From assembly GCA_963556195.1 (NCBI GenBank), contig OY744531.1, positions 46,234,700-46,298,699 of the forward strand: a DNA stretch of 64,000 bases, written 5' to 3'. Shown here one piece after another: positions 37,726 through 50,477 of this stretch. Source of the stretch: Sepiola atlantica (Eukaryota > Mollusca > Cephalopoda > Sepiida > Sepiolidae). Each line of letters begins with the position of its first letter. The stretch's first letter is position 1. The position numbers were made by a program, and so were the translations under genes. The notes under the pieces are model-generated. The model made no database searches and was not told the origin of the DNA. It worked only from the letters and a program-made list of their open reading frames with translations.

Positions 37726-38429
37726 GAAGCAAAAATTCAATATAACACATAAGTATTTTTTCAAAGAACAGCAAATGAATACCATGTGTCGCCTTGTTCT
37801 ATTTACACATATTTTCTTAATTCGATTGCTTTCACAAAACTCTTTTCGCCCGCTGTCGATAAATTGCAATAAAAGGACAATGGGCGGCTTCATCGATCGT
37901 GTCGTATATATAGCAGCACGCCGTCGACTCAACGGTTTCCAGCTCATGAGAGTGGTGGGGGTGAGGGAGTGAGTCAAGTTTTGAGCGAGATTCTTGAGCG
38001 CGCCTTTCTCTTTCCATTGCAGCTTTTCTTCTTAGCTGCTTCGCACGAATCAATAGACGACTTCACGTTGGTTCAAGACATTTCCCCTCTGTGACGTAGC
38101 AGTTCTTTGGCAAATGACTAGAAAAAATAGTAACTTCCGGTTTCATATCCGCTCAAACAACTCGCTTTTTCATGTATGGGTTTTCGTGAACTTTTCGAGG
38201 AAATTATTTTATTCTCATCTTTTTATTCTCTTGAGCATGTGCCAGACGCTATAGGAATAAAACATAGCAATTATATCTATCTTTATAATATTATACGGCA
38301 TAATTATTGAGACTTGTTTCCCTAAGTTATAGCCTATAAGAATTGATACTGATCAGGATCCCTTATTGTAAGAATCTAACACGTACAATATATGTGGTAA
38401 TGCACTGTTATTTAATCTTGATTTTCACT
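37726..38429. other. Intergenic stretch
   Basis: Overlapping open frames on both strands here have no recognisable domains. No gene supported. Confidence 0.45.
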
Positions 38430-38435
38430 TGTATA

Positions 38436-38690
38436 CAGTGCTCGAAGTTAAGCGACGTTCAGTTTGGTCAGTACAAGATGGTTGTCCATTTGGAAATACA
38501 AAGCGCTGCATGTCATCTCCCCTAACCAGGCTATACTAGCTGGCTATAACCCGCGTGTGTATTTGTATTCCAACTAAACTTTCACTTTCAGTGGATAATG
38601 GAATGCCAAACGCTGGGCGAATACCACAAAAAGTGCTAGTACCAGTTATGCGATAGACTATTACTCTGATACTACTCTTGCTTGCAGGTC
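38436..38690 (+). mobile_element. 5S rRNA-derived SINE, copy 1
   Basis: The head follows 5S rRNA order: CGAAGTTAAGCGACGTTCAG (internal box A), GGTCAGTAC, then GATGGTTGTCCATTTGG and AAATAC (box C), and GCGCTGCATG where 5S has GGTGCTGTAGG. After TCCCCTAACC comes a non-5S body containing GGAATGCC, GGCGAATACCACAAAAAGTG and TACTCTGATACTAC. The junction TCTCCCCTAACC and the GAATAC(C/T)ACAAAAAGTG block recur, in the same relative order, in the copy at 47.5 kb. The 5' end of 5S is missing. Too diverged to be a functional 5S gene. Confidence 0.75.
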
Positions 38691-38999
38691 TGTTTTTACA
38701 TTAAATGATGTCTATGGCGGGAGGAACGACAAATGAGAAGAGAATTGGGTCGCGTGCTAGTCTAGTAATATTAATTAGAGTTCGCCATTTTCAAAAACTC
38801 TGTTCACACCTCATAGAAGGCTTGAAACAGGCAAACTGAAATAAAGATTTACTTTACTTTGCTTCTAAAACTGTGTAATAAATTCGCACGAAATTTTAAA
38901 TTGTACGTTTATGAATTTGTAATTCTCCGTTTATTATTCACTATTATTATACTTTTTTCCAACGTGTGCGCTTATGATTTTCTGTTGACTGATTACACC

Positions 39000-39009
39000 T
39001 ATATATATA

Positions 39010-39067
<58 letters not shown>
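39000..39067. repeat. (TA)n microsatellite
   Basis: TA run with single TTTA and GTAT interruptions. Confidence 0.95.
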
Positions 39068-39370
39068 ATGTCAATTATGAAACCAGTCGCAACATTTTAA
39101 AGTGTCTAGCATAATAATTAACATTACCAAATTCTTAGCCATTAGGTAGTTATGCGTTTGAATTGTATGCACTTTCTTTAACGTCATCAATTTCTTAACG
39201 GTTTAAACAGTCAAACTTTTAAATCTCTCATATGTATAGAACGCCATCACGCTCTCATGTATATTTCAACTTTACAGACGCTTATTCAAGTTATAAACTA
39301 CTTGCCGTTATAATTCAAAAATGAGCACAACAGTAAAGTCATAATTTGTAAAGACACTAAAATTAATACC

Positions 39371-39410
39371 GCCTGAAGATGATTTGACGATTCAAATCGA
39401 AAGTACTTGC
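39371..39410 (+). ncRNA. Hammerhead-like motif, dimeric type
   Basis: CUGAAGA, one extra U, a perfect 6-bp stem II (GAUUUG/CAAAUC), GAA, palindromic AGUACU, then U. Stem I is only 2 bp (GC/GC). The extra U after the first core is shared with the motifs at 16.4 and 16.9 kb, which suggests one subfamily. Without a convincing stem I, activity is doubtful. Confidence 0.42.
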
Positions 39411-39590
39411 AAAAAAGAAAAAAGAATGAAACAAGAAACCTATGGATCATATTTACATCAACTTGACCGCAACATTAGATGGAAAATTCGAAAAATTGAA
39501 AAAAAAAGAAAAAAAGTCGCATCAAACAAAACCACTCCATGTTATTAATAATGTTTTCCTAAATGAAAATATGCTGCCTAAATACACACA

Positions 39591-39596
39591 ATATAT

Positions 39597-39628
<32 letters not shown>

Positions 39629-39629
39629 C
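39591..39629. repeat. (TA)n microsatellite
   Basis: TA dinucleotides with a CATACATA start. Confidence 0.9.
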
Positions 39630-39991
39630 TTGTTTTTGTGAGTCATTTTATTATAAACTGATTTATTTAAATGATTATGAATCCTTTCATATTTTGGACT
39701 TGATATTCTTACTGCTCAGAATCATTATTCACCTCATATATACTTCCTCTATCCGATCATCGGAATGTTGTAATGCACACATATATTTTCTATTAAAGAT
39801 GGATATTTTTGCTCAATACTTTTTATATTTTAAAATATTTGCCAAACAGTAATACAAGTTTTGCTGATTGTTTATTCTAATTTTTATCTGATGAAAATTA
39901 CTTATTTTTGAAAATCTAAAAAGTATTTTAATATTCCTTGTTAGAATATTTTATTTAATAAATATTGTATTTATTTTCATCATTTATTGTC

Positions 39992-39993
<2 letters not shown>

Positions 39994-40028
<35 letters not shown>

Positions 40029-40397
40029 TATTGCCATTTGTATATATACGTATATATACATACATATACATATATATATACATATATATACATATATATA
40101 TTAACATATGTATATATATTTATATATATATATACATATATATATATTTATACATGTATATACATATATATATATCTGTATATATACATATACATATATT
40201 TACATATATGTATACATATATATACGTATATATATACATATATATATACATATACATATATATATACATATATATATACATATATATATATACATACATA
40301 TATACATATATATACACATACATATCTACACATATATACATACATATACACATACATATATATACACATATATATACGCATATATATACACACACAC

Positions 40398-40487
<90 letters not shown>

Positions 40488-40498
40488 ATATGTATATA
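39994..40498. repeat. 500-bp TATA/CATA simple-repeat block
   Basis: Almost entirely TA dinucleotides punctuated by CATA, GTAT and CACA words, with pure (TA)n at both ends. All long Tyr-Ile-rich open frames here come from this block on all frames and are not genes. Confidence 0.97.
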
Positions 40499-41591
40499 AA
40501 TTGAAGCTGATATAATTCCTACGGAAATGCGTTCGCTGGATCAAAACAGTGTGTGTCTTGAAGGTATAATTCAAAGAAGATATAACACTTTGTGAAAAAG
40601 AACATTCAACAAAATTTAACCAAATCTAATGATACTAAACCTGCAGAAAAATCGGGATATAATCGTAAAATATAAAATATGGATGTAAATGAGTTGCTAT
40701 GAAAATGGTGTCCCTTAAATGCGTCAAATCGAAATATCGAACGACAACATATAACAATCTATATTGTAAAGAAACAGTACGAAATAAAAACGAGTAAAAC
40801 ACACAAGGATGGTTTGACTAACCTATAGTATATGTATATCCAACTCTCCTGGATACTTGTCCAGTCTAATCAGATTAAACCAGCAGTGATAATGGAAAAT
40901 ATAGCTACAAGTTATTAGTATAGATTTAAATGTGAAACGGTGGGATATTCATCTTAAACTGAGTTACATAGAAAAAGGGCGTGCTCATGAAAAAGAATAG
41001 GTGACAAAAACCTTGTTGTTATTATACACATATGCGATTGACACTGCTTGTTTACTTATTATTATGCATGGTTAGTGTCCAGTAGAGAGAGTTACATTAT
41101 TATTTGTAATTAAGACCTTCCATAACTGAAAAAGTATTATTTTGATAATTACTTGTTCGTTCGGTATATTGCATTGTGTTTTCCTTTTCATATGAAACCA
41201 AACCAAGAAGAAAGAAGAAATATGTGAAGAGGAAGAAGAAGGGGAAGGAAAGGGAGGAAAAGAAGATTAAATGGGGAATAATAAGGATAAAAGATGAGAA
41301 GAAGAGGAGGAGGAAACAGAAGAATAAGAAGAGAAAAACGAGGAGTTGAAGGGAAAAGAGTACAAGAAGTAGAATAACCTAGCCTTGTCAAGGAATAGAA
41401 AACCTTTGTTGAAAACTGTACTTTCCGGAAGATTCACTTGATATAATAACCGGCACACATGAAAAGTAATTAATCATATTATTACTGATAAAGATAAGGT
41501 AATTATTGGAAGGCTTAACTAATTATTGCCAGCACAGGAACAAATATTTTCTATAGTAAATGTACAAATAAATTATGATGCTTATGGTTAA
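40499..41591. other. Intergenic stretch, purine-rich 41190-41370
   Basis: Plus strand is dominated by A and G at 41200-41370. No gene recognised. Confidence 0.5.
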
Positions 41592-41640
41592 TAGCTAGCT
41601 AGCTAGCTAGCTAGATAGATAGATAGATATATAGATGGAT
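41592..41640. repeat. (AGCT)n / (AGAT)n microsatellite
   Basis: About five GCTA units pass into about five GATA units. Confidence 0.93.
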
Positions 41641-41885
41641 AGAAGGCTAAACTACAGAAATATAGACGTATAGTAGGTGTATCGGCACATAGAACTGTTC
41701 GTGAAAGCGCGATACAACCACCGGGAGAGATGTCTACTTTATCTTTAGTTAGGTCAGGCATCTAAAAGAAACATTATTCTTTGTTTCACTAATATGCGCT
41801 TCTTGGGTCACGGTGACAGCCCCGAATTGGTTCTGTGCAAAGCCTTAACAAGCTTCACAGACAGACATTGCTTGATACCATGAAG

Positions 41886-41888
<3 letters not shown>

Positions 41889-41956
<68 letters not shown>
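41889..41956. repeat. (TA)n followed by (TG)n
   Basis: TA to 41944, then six TG units. Confidence 0.95.
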
Positions 41957-42369
41957 TAGTAGAATACCCGTCCCAGGTCGAGTATAAGCAATCAAAATAG
42001 CATTACATTTAAGTACTTGCTTTTTCATTCTCTGGAGGGGTGAGAAGTATGGTACAGTTTCGGAGGCACCCCACTAAATGGTCCGGTTTACAAAACATAA
42101 ATAATGTGTCCAGGTTCCTCACCCTGCTGCCTCGAACAGATATTCCATCATTTATAATATTACATTAAATAGTTAAGGATTTTAGCAAGCATATACGTAT
42201 TACTCACGCTCACGCGCGTGCACCGGTCTTTTGAAATTATATTACATAATATAATACAAATGAATGTAGAGAAATCCGTGTCTCCAATTGTTTTTTTTGT
42301 ATGTATCTTACTTTAACACGTTATTTTGGAGCGAATGCGAGTTTGGTGGGCGAAAAGCCTATAAAAGTA

Positions 42370-42670
<301 letters not shown>

Positions 42671-42948
42671 ATTATAAAAACACGCATCAAACATCGAGAA
42701 CTAATTCTCACAAATTCACAAAAAAATCAGTTTTTACTCACATCACATACAATTTCTTCGGTTTTCTACTAAGACATATAGTAAGCTTTTTGTGAATTCA
42801 TGCGAATTTGTTCTCTACATTTAATGCGGTTTTTATAATATCTTAAAAAACATTTTATTACAGTTTTAGTCTTACACTATCGAGCTATTATAAAACTTTT
42901 GTTATAAAAAATATATTTACAATTTAAAATGTAAATATAAATGTATAC

Positions 42949-42951
<3 letters not shown>

Positions 42952-42985
<34 letters not shown>

Positions 42986-43001
42986 TATATACTCATACCT
43001 A

Positions 43002-43070
<69 letters not shown>
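42952..43070. repeat. Two (TA)n tracts
   Basis: 42952-42980 and 43005-43070, separated by 24 bp. Confidence 0.95.
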
Positions 43071-43075
<5 letters not shown>

Positions 43076-45719
43076 TAAGTATTTATTTGAAAACTATAAA
43101 TTACAGCTTCTGTGGGCGAAAAAGGGTGGCATGGATGCGGTCGGGCCATTAGTGTTTAGAAAATGCTACTGTCTACATCACCTCGTCAACCACCCAGAAA
43201 AAAAATATGTCGGAATAAAAACAACTGATCAAAAATATGTTAGAAATGTCGAAAATCAACATTTTAAACGACAATTGCTAACACTCTTTTGGGAAAATAG
43301 ATATCTATATGAAAATAACTATCTACTACTACTATACCACTATTAATACTACTACTATTATAATATACTTGCGTTCTTTCCATGATGACCACAAATTAAA
43401 TGTTATAAGTCAAGCAAAAATCCATATCTAATCTTTCGACTTTTATCTCCGAATAAATATATATATATAGATCTGTGTGCATGTGTGTGTGGATGTGTGT
43501 TTGTTTACAGGAAAAGGGTAACAGGGTAGATGAAACCGTCAGTGCACAACCCAACGAGACTCCGGCTACAGCTGTTTCCAAGTCTTCTTATGAAGCAATA
43601 ACAATGCGATGATATATTCCTCTACACTCAGTCACTCGGTCTTCTCTCGAAAGTGGGTCAGCAATGTTATTATCATCACGGAACGTTTGTCCAACAAAGG
43701 ACACCTTTGAAACGTGTAATTATTTCAGGATTAAAAGATCAATAAACATGCGAAACATGGATTTTGTTTGTTTAATTATTGTAAAACTAGAAGAGAAGGA
43801 AACTTAAAAAAGGTTTACTGTTGCCCATATTTATTTGTTTCCCGCTGCAGCAAGATGTGGTATAAGGCCAGAAGTACGAAGAGACTATGGGCGGGTACAC
43901 AATAATCAGGTACGGCTCCATTGACATTTCCTAACTCCCGAAAGAGGAAGTAATGGTTGTGAGGGTGTATCCTTTCGTCCTGAATCGGACAATTCCTCAT
44001 TCTGACACAGAAGGGTCTGCTGGTTCTAGTCAGCGCCTTGTTATAAAATGATGACTTATTTCAAAGAAGAGCGTAATGTTTGGGAGGATAGTTTCCTGAC
44101 AACAGAACAGATACTACACTGCCCTCTGAATGGAACTTTAACAGATAGTACACTTGTACATTAATATAAGTTATAGTATAGTTTACGATTTCAAACAGAC
44201 GAAATATGCAGCAATTTTTAATATCTCTGATTATAACAGTTACTCATGAAAATTATTTTTTTTAAAGATTGCATTGTAATGGCTTCTATACGTTCATATA
44301 ATAACAGTTTTTGTAATAGTTAGTTTATAAAATGTCCTTTTTCGAAACGAATATGCAAATTAGTTAGCATGCGAATACAAAAAAGATTTTACATTAACTG
44401 TGTTAAGTTGAATTAACTTCAAATAGGGGTGTTTGACTTTAGCGTTTGTGCGATAAAATGGTTACAGGTCACATGTCTATAAGTGAGTCTGAATGATATG
44501 CATGTTAATTTCTTGCATTTCATTTCCCATAGAACTTTGCAGACTTTCCAATGCAGATATTGACCCGTCTGTCATGCAAAATGTTATATTCAGTGAATGC
44601 TAATATCATGCAACCTGACACAACATGGTCCATTATGTCTGTGCATTAATCGCAGACTAAGCATTTGTGGTCAGTGCCATTTGCATTATGCTTACTTGGT
44701 TATTCTTATTTTGCCAGCATTTGTTATTAGTAGAAAGAATATAAAATCAGTTTCAGATTTTAATCCTCTATTGCAAAACAACTGGTGGATCAAGGTTTTG
44801 TTTATATCATCTTGTTTTGGGTCAAGAAAAATATTGGCTATAACTACATTGGTCTTATAATGGTTTTTGTAATTGGCCATTTGTATTAGCTTATGCTGTT
44901 TTGTTTGTGTCTTCTTTTTCGTAGTATGTGGCGAATTTTAAATCACATTAACTTCTTTACCATTGCCATCTCTGGAATCAGACATGCCGAGTTCAAATGC
45001 TATTGATTCTATGTTGGTCATTTTCGCAGAATTAAAAAATTAAAATCCGATGCCTGGGAAAAAAGACGGGAAATGGAAATCGTACATCGATGCGATGATA
45101 ATTCGTTTGGGGCAGGTACGCAATACATTTGTGTGCATTCAGCTATTGAGATAATAACCAGTGTTAGACACTTACTGTAACTTTCTCTGTCCCTCTATCT
45201 ATGCCTAAATAATGTATCTAAATAAAGAACGAACTACATAGTTTGGATGAAATGTCTGTTTGTTAATTAGTTGTAGTTATCGACGATCTGACAAGACAAG
45301 CGACCTTAAAATATTCACATTCAGTTCCGCTCTAATCAAGGCTTGGCGAACCGGCCATTTTGATTATCTAATTTTAAGGCAAATATGAGACGAAGTCCAA
45401 TTCAGATGAGTATTTATTGCTAGGGTATGACCAGGCAATTCAAGAGATTGCCCTAAACTTCCTTGTCATGCATTGCTCTGGAGGTTCCACGTTTATTGAT
45501 AATGAACAATTAAATAATACAGAAGTTTTATATAATTCAAAATATTTTTTTAATTTTTATTGTTTTATTCTACGTATTTCTATTCATTCAAAGTAAAATT
45601 AGTTCGTCTATCGTTAACGACTTTTAGTTAAGGTCAGGTGTAAACGCAAATAAGTATTAATAAGCATGGGTCAACTTTTCACCGGTTTTGGTTTAAGCAT
45701 TCGTTTTATTTATCTACCT
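43071..45719. other. AT-rich intergenic stretch
   Basis: The segment CCCGCTGCAGCAAGATGTGG (about 43841) followed by TATAAGGCC resembles CCCACAGCGGTAAGATGTGA at 45721, which marks a diverged dispersed repeat. No gene recognised; the open frame at 44597-44860 has no known domain. Confidence 0.5.
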
Positions 45720-45990
45720 CCCACAGCGGTAAGATGTGACATAAGGTCGGAAAGTGGGATTTAAAAAGCCAGCGCCCGAGAATTTGAGCACAAAAAATGC
45801 CTGGGCAGCCCCGTCGGTATTCTCCAGTAGGGGCGCTTCAGGCATAAGCAATAAACTAACCCCTTCTAAAAATGTGAGAAAGCAAATCCTGGGAGGGTGG
45901 ACCTCCTAGAACTGCACAGGACAAAGTCACAAACCGGCGGAAATCAAGCCCTGAAGGCCAAACAATACCGGTCTATAGGGTGTAGTATAC
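45720..45990 (+). repeat. Dispersed repeat, copy 2 (related to 26790-26900 and 43840)
   Basis: Combines the CAGCGGTAAGATGTGACATA module and the AATGCCTGGGCAGCC ... AAACTAACCCC module, so the two modules probably belong to one longer element. The sequence after 45890 has a short open frame with no domain. Confidence 0.55.
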
Positions 45991-46513
45991 ATTGTAACAG
46001 ATACTACACTTTGATCCCGGCTAAAAGATTTAAGCATTCGTTTCCGCTTTTCTTTCTAGAATCAGTTACGTGCAGGAGGGACTACCTTAAGTTATCCATC
46101 ATTTAGACTGATGGTGGTGCTTTTGGAACCGATAGGATTCGGACTTAGCACACCTAGGCCACCAGTCTACATCAGAGTCAATTTCATCATGGCAACCTCT
46201 CAAGGTTCGGTAAAGAGGGCGAATAGAAAGTAAGCGTCATAAACTGGTGTGTGAATCCCACTGGAGTAGTGCTCTCCGTCTGTAATCTTCTTGTTTATTT
46301 AATGCTGTAATTCATTATTTTTATCGACGGACAACGACTACGCTCAATGTTATTCGGTTATCTGCGGATATATTACTCATCTGAAAATAACTAGTTTGCT
46401 TTTTAGCTCAACGAGATTAAATTAGAAAATATATTTTCTGATGTTTAAAACTCGATTACTGATTCTGTGTTTCGTGTATATGCAACTTACACTCTAAACA
46501 CACAATAGCTTTG

Positions 46514-46518
<5 letters not shown>

Positions 46519-46588
<70 letters not shown>
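46519..46588. repeat. (TA)n microsatellite with short (GT)n end
   Basis: Left border of the SINE/hammerhead block. Confidence 0.95.
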
Positions 46589-46683
46589 CAGCTCGACGGT
46601 TGCGTTTCGATCCCAGCTTGAGACACTAACTGGTCTAGCCGCACTGATGAGCTGTGAAACAGCGAAACAGGCTGTACGTGGAT

Positions 46684-46688
<5 letters not shown>
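46589..46688 (+). mobile_element. tRNA-headed SINE with hammerhead ribozyme, 5'-truncated copy
   Basis: CAGCTCGACGGTTGCGTTTC, GATCCCAGCTTGAG, CACTAACTGGTCTAG and the hammerhead follow in order. The same series is found at 63265-63334 with an intact tRNA-like A box. Here the A-box part is missing and the element starts at (TA)n/(GT)n. It ends at GGATGAC followed by (TA)n. Confidence 0.75.
46639..46681 (+). ncRNA. Hammerhead ribozyme in a SINE, nearly intact
   Basis: CCGCA (stem I), CUGAUGA, stem II GCUGU-GAA-ACAGC (perfect 5 bp), GAA, stem III ACA-GGC-UGU, cleavage base A at 46676, then CGUGG. The first stem I pair is A-C here; the copy at 63.06 kb has the pairing UGUGG, so this is a single decay mutation. 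Confidence 0.72.

Positions 46689-46745
<57 letters not shown>
46687..46745. repeat. (TA)n microsatellite
   Basis: Right border of the SINE/hammerhead block. Confidence 0.95.
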
Positions 46746-46750
<5 letters not shown>

Positions 46751-47164
46751 ACGTGTAACAAGGTTCAATACGTGTTTTAGTAAACAACTCCTAATCCGTC
46801 TACATTCTATAAGAGAGACGACCGAAGAGTTTTAGAAATGAATTTCAATTAGATCTTTAAATACAATGAAAATAAAAGTAACGAATATTAATTTATGTTA
46901 AGCAAGAAATGAAATAAATGAAATAAAATAAGAAAAACGTATTCAGCTAATGATTTGATGAAGTATTCGTTCTATTAAATGGAAAGTCTGGAGTCTATGA
47001 CATCCTCGTATTTATCAAACATCTCTAGGCATTCAGTTGGTTTTAATTAAAGAACATGTTTTTTCCGAATTAATTTTATTAATTTAGCTTACACAAGTAT
47101 TATTAAGTAAACATGTCGTGTTTATAACTATCATATATGCGTTTTCATAGGCTAATGTTAAAGT

Positions 47165-47240
47165 GATGTGGTGTCTTTGTAATTAGAGGAGCGGAACGTA
47201 TCGGGTTCAAATTCTGTCGGGGTTACATCATCAGTTAAAC
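47165..47240 (+). other. tRNA-like Pol III head
   Basis: TGTCTTTGTAATTAGAG resembles an A box, and CGGGTTCAAATTCT, about 30 bp on, matches a B box. It faces the 5S-derived head at 47.5 kb, so the two Pol III-type promoters would be convergent. Probably a SINE head. Confidence 0.5.
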
Positions 47241-47533
47241 TAATACCCTAATACATTTTCTGCCAGCTATGGGTAAAATAGTAGTGTAGTATGAATAATC
47301 GGCCATACCACTTTTTGTAGTATTCGTCCAGAGTCGGGCATTCCGCCTTTTATTTAAAGTAGACGTTTATAGGGAATAACATTCTACATGTAAGCATGTA
47401 TATCCCGGTTAGGGGAGGTGACAGACAGTGCCTAGTATTTCGAAATCGTCACCACTCTTATACTGTCCATGTTCAACGTCGCTTAACTTCGGTGATTTAA
47501 GGTTAACCGGTGTGTCAACGTGATTATAGCGTG
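47241..47533 (-). mobile_element. 5S rRNA-derived SINE, copy 2, nearly full 5S head
   Basis: On the minus strand from 47533: ATAATCACGTTGACACACCG, GGTTAACC, ATCACCGAAGTTAAGCGACG, GTTGAACATGGACAGTA, GTGGTGACGATTTCG, AAATACTAGGCACTGTC. This follows 5S rRNA from near its 5' end (CATACCACGTTGAAAGCACC) through box A, the intermediate element and box C to its 3' end. Then TCCCCTAACC and the body with CGGAATGCC, GACGAATACTACAAAAAGTG and TACTACACTACTATTTTA follow, as in copy 1. It starts precisely at (TA)n. Confidence 0.8.
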
Positions 47534-47558
47534 TATATATATATTTATATATATATAT

Positions 47559-47591
<33 letters not shown>

Positions 47592-47751
47592 TATATACGT
47601 ATATATATGTATATATATACATATATATACATATATACATATATATATATACGAATATATACATATATGTATACATATATATATACATATATACATTTAT
47701 ATACATATAGACATATATACATATATATTTATATGCATATATACATACATA

Positions 47752-47831
<80 letters not shown>
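47534..47831. repeat. 300-bp TATA/CATA simple-repeat block
   Basis: TA dinucleotides with CATA, GTAT and CGTA interruptions, then pure (TA)n from about 47758. Confidence 0.97.
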
Positions 47832-47833
<2 letters not shown>

Positions 47834-48329
47834 CCACGATATATCTGGAAGATAATAACAGAGACAAGAAAGTATACATCGGCATTTCTGCGGGAAACTC
47901 TCCTTTGTAAATCCAGAACAAAACGGAGTTAGCGAAACAATGGTGGCTACTGAAAAATTAAAACCGGATACCAGTGGTTTCTTCGTCAATCTTATGTTAT
48001 TCTAACATTCCGAATGGATTTAGGCAATAGTGCAATTTGTGTTTGGAGGAAAAAATAAGAATCCTAGAATACGAACACATTAATCTTCTGAATAAAAGAG
48101 ATGAACTAATGGGAAATGCAGGCATAAATGTAAATTTAAAATAATTAACAACTCACAATCCGAGATAAATTTAGATCAGTAGCGGTCGAGATACTAGATT
48201 GGGTCTGACTAGATTGTACGTATCGTTTAATCCCATTCATGTTTCTTTATCTATGTATCTCTTTATTTCAACATGAGTAAATATTCTTACAATTATATGT
48301 ATTAGGATCTCCAGTATAATATATGAGAT

Positions 48330-48612
48330 CATGTATATGTATGTATATCTGTGTGTATGCGTGTATGTATGCATGTTTATATGCATGTGTGGGTATATGT
48401 GTATGTATATTTGCAAATGTTTGTATGTGTATGTATTTGTATACATATATGTATATATAGGTATGTGTGTATATGTGTGCATATATGTATGTATGTGTAT
48501 GTGTGGGTGTATGTGTGTACATGTGTATTTATATATGTATATATACGTATATATATTTGTCTGTATATGTACGGGTATATATGTGTATGTGCGTATGTAT
48601 GTGTATATATAT
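48330..48612. repeat. Degenerate (TATG)n/(TGTA)n block
   Basis: About 280 bp of TATG, TGTG and GTAT words. Cys/Tyr/Met-rich open frames on both strands are artefacts. Confidence 0.93.
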
Positions 48613-48725
48613 AATGATTATATATTTTATATTTTATTTTTTATATATATTTTATAACTGATATTTATTTATATATTTTTAAATATTTTCATAGCTATCA
48701 ATAATATTGTCAACATTTTCTTAAA

Positions 48726-48735
<10 letters not shown>

Positions 48736-48794
<59 letters not shown>

Positions 48795-48862
48795 CATTCA
48801 ATCTAGTGATTTATTTTTATTAATCAAAAAGCTATTAATGATATTTTCAATTATTTTCTTAG

Positions 48863-48918
<56 letters not shown>
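48736..48918. repeat. Two (ATT)n microsatellites
   Basis: 48736-48796 and 48868-48918, separated by a 70-bp AT-rich spacer. Similar flanking words (ATTTATTTT, AATCAA) suggest a duplicated segment. Confidence 0.95.
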
Positions 48919-48921
<3 letters not shown>

Positions 48922-49029
48922 AATCAAATAATTTATTTAAAATGATATGGATTTACGATTGATTTCTTTAGAAAGCGCATTCATTTTTAGGTGTATTAAA
49001 TTGTCTTATTTTTTTCATTGGTGTGGACT

Positions 49030-49031
<2 letters not shown>

Positions 49032-49095
<64 letters not shown>
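49032..49095. repeat. (TA)n microsatellite
   Basis: About 32 TA units. Confidence 0.95.
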
Positions 49096-49098
<3 letters not shown>

Positions 49099-49192
49099 GC
49101 AATCCAACAAAGATATAAGCGTCAACTAATATCTTATAATTAGTGAAACATCCGGATACAAACTGAAGCTCAATATACTGGATAGAGCATTA

Positions 49193-49346
49193 ATATTATA
49201 ATATAAAATGAAGTAATAAAATAAGGTGTCAATCAAATGTTATTAGAATTCAAAGTTCAAGGAAAGTATCTTAAAGTACTTAGCTCATGAGTTTTCAAAG
49301 ATAATTCTTCTCTTCAAAGACACCTTATTTAATTACTTCATTATAT

Positions 49347-49356
<10 letters not shown>
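49193..49356. mobile_element. MITE-like element, about 164 bp with 38-bp terminal inverted repeats
   Basis: The left end carries AATGAAGTAATAAAATAAGG then TGTC (49206-49229). The right end carries its complement, with one mismatch over 24 bp (49318-49341). The similarity extends outwards through TATTATAATATA on both sides. Internal sequence is non-coding. TA-rich flanks hide any target-site duplication. Confidence 0.78.

Positions 49357-49390
<34 letters not shown>
49357..49390. repeat. (TA)n microsatellite
   Basis: TA run directly after the MITE-like element. Confidence 0.9.
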
Positions 49391-49393
<3 letters not shown>

Positions 49394-50422
49394 CGTGACA
49401 TGGTATCTGACCGTGGTTGTCTAATTATCTATTTTCAGATTTTTCCTTTCTTATATCTTCCCAACTTCGAGCGGTGTTCTCAGTAAATCTGGTAAATCAT
49501 ACAATTTCTGTCGCTCTCTATATGTATTGATCTCCATCCCCTCACTGTATTGCCTTCCGTTATGAGTCGTACACTCTCCCATTCTCTAGGTATATATATT
49601 AAATATGTTTTTACTCTTTTCCACCTCGATTTACGTCTTTAATAGCTCATTTCCTTCTCTCTCAATATATGTATTAGATATGTTGTCGCTCTCTATATAT
49701 GTATATATTTTTTTTTTTCAAAAATGTAATCACTTCACTTGGATAATTGACAATACAGCAGGGTTAAAATACATTATTGCACCGGTGATTATGTGATTCC
49801 GTGTTATTTTATTTTAATTTTATTCTTGCTCAATTCCTTTTCAAATTTCAAATCTAATTTCTAAACAAATTCTTTCCTAAGTTATCCCCCTTTGATGGCA
49901 CATATTATAATAATAACGGCCCACACGTAAATTTAAATTTAGAATTGAATAAAGAAAAAAAAGAGAAATCATATGAAATAAAATATAATAAAATTATAAT
50001 AATTAGTATATAAATAAACAAATGTTTATAATATTTTAACTTTAGTTGAATAATTTTGACATTTTCTGCGTTCCTACTTCCAATTGTCTGCTGCGGTATT
50101 TCAATGGTTTGACACCGGTTTTTCCCGTTTTTTCGACCCTCTCGGTCTTCTATTGTTGTCTTTTGAAAATAAAAGTTTTTCTTTAGAAAATTTAAGATTA
50201 CCTTTTGCCGAACTTTTTATTTACCAGACAGTATTTACTATTCTAGTATTTAATAAGTTTTTCGTGAAATTATTAATAAATCGTTTTGAGTTTCACTTTC
50301 TCTCATCGTTTATTTCTGTTCACTTTTTCCATCTTCCGGCAACTACATCGCATTGCTATAGCCTCGGACTACTAATCTGCACTTATATTTACCAGCAATG
50401 ATTCAAGCAAACTACAATATCC

Positions 50423-50428
<6 letters not shown>
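49391..50428. other. AT-rich intergenic stretch
   Basis: No gene recognised; the Phe/Leu-rich open frame at 50084-50401 has no known domain. Confidence 0.5.

Positions 50429-50474
<46 letters not shown>
50429..50474. repeat. (TA)n microsatellite
   Basis: About 23 TA units. Confidence 0.95.

Positions 50475-50477
<3 letters not shown>

Noticed and set aside
37832..38053. Arg/Lys-rich 73-codon minus-strand frame as a small gene
   Set aside because: Overlaps two other frames over the same DNA, no domain, no splice context.
39965..40574. Open frames up to 179 codons made of Tyr, Ile, His and Thr
   Set aside because: Direct translation of TATA/CATA simple repeats in every frame and on both strands.
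47930..47995. TTGACGAAGAAACC motif on the minus strand as a hammerhead
   Set aside because: Stem II-like pairing exists (AAACC/GGTTT), but the C of the first core and the GAA are absent.
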